A DNA stretch of 64,000 bases, taken from contig OY987226.1 of assembly GCA_963920705.1 (NCBI GenBank), positions 4,094,501 to 4,158,500 of the forward strand. Reading direction: 5' to 3'. Both the position numbers and the translations under genes were made by a program. The notes below the pieces were generated by a model. It saw nothing but the letters and a program-made list of their open reading frames with translations. It had not been told where the DNA came from and made no database searches. Below, in pieces: positions 60,691 to 64,000 of the stretch; position 1 is the first letter of the stretch, and every line of letters begins with the position of its first letter. This DNA comes from Odiellus spinosus. Its lineage: Eukaryota > Arthropoda > Arachnida > Opiliones > Phalangiidae.

Positions 60691-60816
60691 ACGTCATAGC
60701 ATTGTCTTAAATTTGGAGATATTTCTAGGGGAACGTCATAGCATTGTCTTAAATTTGAAGATATTTCTAGGGGAACGTCATAGCATTGTCTTAAATTTCA
60801 AGATATTTCCCTAGAA
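60691..60816 (+). repeat. 42-bp direct repeat, three copies
   Basis: ACGTCATAGCATTGTCTTAA begins at 60691, 60733 and 60775; each unit ends GATATTTCTAGGGGA or a close variant. Confidence 0.9.
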
Positions 60817-60937
60817 AATTTTAATACACAGTGAAAGTGTTTTCTTGACCAGATCGTGGAACTATTCCTTTACTTATTCGCATGCAGGGTCGAACTTTCG
60901 ATTCCGGGATCACTCATGCGCGACGTAAACCTCAATT

Positions 60938-60959
60938 TTTTTTTTTTTTTTTTTTTTTT
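60938..60959. repeat. Poly-T tract
   Basis: About 22 consecutive T residues. Just before it lies GGGTCGAACTTTCGATTCC, loosely tRNA-like; no element boundary could be set. Confidence 0.6.
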
Positions 60960-61269
60960 CAAGAACAGATTGTAAACCTGAAAGAAACCTTAGGCGGATT
61001 GCTACACTATTTTAAACTTTATTGGCGAAAGTAGTTTTGCAAACGTGAGACCACAATTTCGGCTCTACGTACAATGTTTTTGTATAAGACTATAAAACCG
61101 CTCATTTAGATAATGATGGGTTGGCTTATGGGTCAGTGGACTTAATGCGCCTAGAATGAGGATGCGAAATTTATTCAGACCTGTTGTTTTTTTGATATTT
61201 TTAAAGGACAGATCTCACCTTAAATTATCGTTTTTAGATAAAAAAAATATAGTAAAGGTTAATTAAAGC

Positions 61270-61535
61270 GTCAATATTAAAAATTCAGGGAATTTTAAGA
61301 TCTTTCAAGAAGTCAGGAAATTACAATCATTATCATTGAAGCTGATCGTGTCAGTTGTATAGATTAGAGCAAAGATACGCGTGCCAAAACTTGGCGAACG
61401 CAATTATATAAAAAATAAAAGGTTAAAAATTGGGTAGTATTAGCTGAAACGGTCAGGGAAAAATCGTTGGAAAAGGTCAGGGAAAAACCTGGAAAAGTCA
61501 GGGAATTTGAATCTGAAAAAACTATGGCAACCCTG
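61270..61535 (-). mobile_element. R8 element, reverse orientation
   Basis: TCAGGGAATTTTAAGATC at the left to ATGGCAACCCTG at the right. It matches the 13.7-kb copy in inverse, including GGTAGTATTAGCTGAAACGG and the AAAAGTCAGGGAATTTG units. The left end is not exact. Confidence 0.72.
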
Positions 61536-63296
61536 TTATAGAACCTGAAATATATCTCTCACTCTATTTCATTTTCATCCCTATTTTTCTATATTTCAAA
61601 CACCCCTTGTAAAGACCCCTTGTAAAAATATACTCAGGGAAATTTAAGAAAAATATCATACAAATTCATTTTCGACATTTTTTTAAAATTTAAATCTATA
61701 AATGAAATCACACGCTTTCTAAATACAAAACCCCATTTCTTTAACCTTTGAACCAGAAAAACCCGAAGAATTTGGTTAAAATGTTATTCAAACATACAAA
61801 AACAATACTAGGCATACTTGATATTCAACAAAAATTCAAATTCTTCGGGCTAAAAGAATCTTATTTTTTTTTAATCCTTACCATTTGCGACTATCACGCG
61901 CGTTGAACTTTCCAATCATTATTCGAAATAAAACACCATTTAATTAATTTTTAATTAATCCCTTCGCGAAGTGTTCTTAGTAAAGAACTAAAACTCTGTC
62001 TTGAATAACGAGTAACGTCGAATAGAGAAAACAAAACGGCTTCCGATTGCCAGGTAATAAAAAGCTATTATGTAAGCGGCTAAGGTATTTGAGCTAAGTG
62101 ACAGCCAACCCGTTTCACTCCTCCCCCTTTTTTTTTTTTTTTTTGGACGTTACCGCATCGCCGGAAATGAAGCGTCCGACGGGCATTACTTTCACCTTTC
62201 CGGTTCCTTCCTTCCGAATCAACAGCGCCAAAAACCAAACCCCTTCTAACGAAAAATGTAACAAACAACTCCAGGAAACTTTTGCCCGAAAATAAGAGAT
62301 TTAGTTTTGCAAAAAAAAATAAAGATAAATTTACGGATACTATCTTTTTACTTTCGAAATCTTATTTGAAAACAAAACGGTTGAAGAATATTTAGTGTTA
62401 CGCAAGGCCCAATGATATCAAGTTAGAAATTAATAATTAATATATGTTTTATTCATTAAATGAATGAATCTACAGTTATTGAATTATTTTAGATAGTAAC
62501 GTGCATCGTGAAATGAATCAACAATGCAATCTAACAAGTGATTAAACCATTAATTAAACTATATTTAATTAAAGGAAAACATTCCCTTAAAAATGGTTCA
62601 ATTAATTAGGCTAATTATCGCGGTTGGCTAATTAGGGTCGTATCTTCTCCGGGTCTTTTCCTAGAGTGTTGAAGTTGCGTTTCGCGAATAGTCCCATTCT
62701 TTATCTACAAAATGAGCTCTTCCATCTTTAAATAGACCCAACCAAAGTTAAGTTATTCACAATTTTAAATAAAAGTGTTCAGAATTAGAAACGTTCAGAA
62801 TTAGGCGACCCTACCATACAAGCAATGAATTATTCTAGACAGCCACTGTGTCTTTATTAATCTGATTTTATATCAAATTTTTCGCTTGTCACTGTTGAAT
62901 TGAATCAACATTTTTTTAGGGAACCTATTCGTAATATATTCTACAAAGGTTTAAATAAAATAGCTTCGCTTAATCCATATTCTCGGAACTAGACTAAAAG
63001 TAATTTATCTAAAAACGGTTATTCTTTTGCAAACGAGGTGAACGTATAGAGCTCCTTCCTGTCAAGTTGGAATAATTTAGGTCAAAACTCTTTCTCAAGT
63101 AAAAAAAAAAGTGATACAAGTTATGGATTACTCTTTGCCACCCCTTTTTTTGAGAAATAATAAGCGACTTGGCAACCATACACCCTCTTTTCAAAATTAG
63201 AAACGGATAATTACTACACTAAAAGTAACTCCAACTTAAAACAAATTAACCATAAACTTAAGGGGAAAGTCAAGATATCATGTTGTTTTATAAACA
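61536..63296. other. No gene recognised
   Basis: A 62-65-codon frame on each strand near 62080-62295 flanks a poly-T tract (62121-62144) and shows no family resemblance. The rest is AT-rich spacer. Confidence 0.4.
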
Positions 63297-63540
63297 TGAT
63301 TCGGAATCGGATCGATCCATTATCTTCTGTTATTCGTATATTTTCAGATAAATTGTTCGTAACTAAAAAATTAAATTTGTATATTCGTATAATTGTTAAA
63401 TGTATATGGTTTACCCGAAGATAAGAATTTCGCGCTTTATCTATCTACAAATTACTCGTATTCAAACGTATAACGATGGATAAGCAACATTCACGTTTCC
63501 AGAATTAGTCTAAAATATAAGGAAAAATATTTCAAATCTC
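63297..63540 (-). repeat. R5 element, partial
   Basis: GAATCGGATCGATCCATTATC to AAAAATATTTCAAAT; the second half is missing. Confidence 0.75.
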
Positions 63541-64000
63541 ATTATTATTGTTTTGCATTCTCCCTTTAAATGAAATTTATTTTTCCTCTAGATCATGTTT
63601 TTTAATTTATAGTTTTAGTCGAATGACAGGAACCGGTACTTGTGTCGGAAATGTGGTGCGAAATCGATATATCAAACACGTGTTTAAAAATGCGTTTATT
63701 TAAGGCGATATTTCCGTTATTTCGTCCTAAAATTGGTAAACTATACGGTTTTTATTTCAAATTTATTTTTAATTTTTATTTCCCAGTAGTTTCTAGAGCT
63801 GAAAATATCTCGATTGTTTTAACAGGGAAATGAAAATTGACTTTAAATATTGTTATAAGAATGTATATTTTTGATTGGTTGAAATGCTCCCTTTGTTGGC
63901 CAATTATTTACTTTTATTTTTAGAAATAATATGCTAAAAAATTAAATTTATAATTTTTGCCAATTTTTCTACAAGTTGTCTAGCTGTACTTGATTTATCA
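63541..64000. other. No feature seen
   Basis: AT-rich; a 63-codon frame near 63642 has no supporting sign. Confidence 0.4.

Noticed and set aside
60880-60940. tRNA gene near the poly-T tract
   Set aside because: GGGTCGAACTTTCGATTCC is only loosely like a T arm; no cloverleaf could be drawn.

Overview
This is a window of nuclear DNA from a eukaryote, most likely an insect. The genes are split by GT-AG introns, many only 60-100 bases long. The sequence is A+T-rich, and most of it is short non-autonomous transposons (MITE-like elements), satellites and minisatellites. The only recognisable protein family, NRF-6-like (nose resistant to fluoxetine) membrane acyltransferases, is expanded in insects and nematodes. 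A beetle is possible, but that is a guess. No rRNA, CRISPR array, operon or convincing tRNA gene was seen.

Gene content is low. (1) At 2286-2598 (minus) is the first coding exon of an NRF-6-like protein: signal peptide plus the start of the NRF domain. The rest of this gene must lie left of the window. (2) At 51070-57037 (minus) are 14 consecutive exons of a second NRF-6-like acyltransferase: the rest of the NRF domain, the whole acyltransferase-3 membrane domain and the stop codon. Only its first exon is missing, and it is presumably right of 57 kb or outside the window. The two exon sets join in the same phase at the same point of the domain, so they look like tandem paralogues. (3) A weak candidate three-exon plus-strand gene end lies at 48.5-49.3 kb.

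Layout: 0-20 kb is dense in MITEs, including a three-deep nest at 9.9-10.6 kb, and ends with a 172-bp satellite and a 26/40-bp minisatellite. 20-33 kb holds a possible TATA-type promoter with a first exon at 21 kb, a 23-bp minisatellite and many copies of a 530-bp AT-rich element. A 31-bp minisatellite at 33 kb grew out of the end of a MITE. 41.2-47.3 kb is an 11.5-copy satellite of 532 bp whose unit is itself a large palindrome. 47.4-48.4 kb and 58.6-59.6 kb are about 1-kb inverted arms that bracket the acyltransferase gene. Each arm carries an outward-facing splice-donor consensus. 59.6-64 kb is mostly unresolved AT-rich DNA.

The strongest new observation is on transposons. At least three MITE families that differ internally (CAGAAG..., CAGAGG..., CAAGAAGG...) all make 7-bp target-site duplications, which points to one transposase superfamily mobilising them.

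Repeat families are numbered R1-R16 below for cross-reference; these names are mine.
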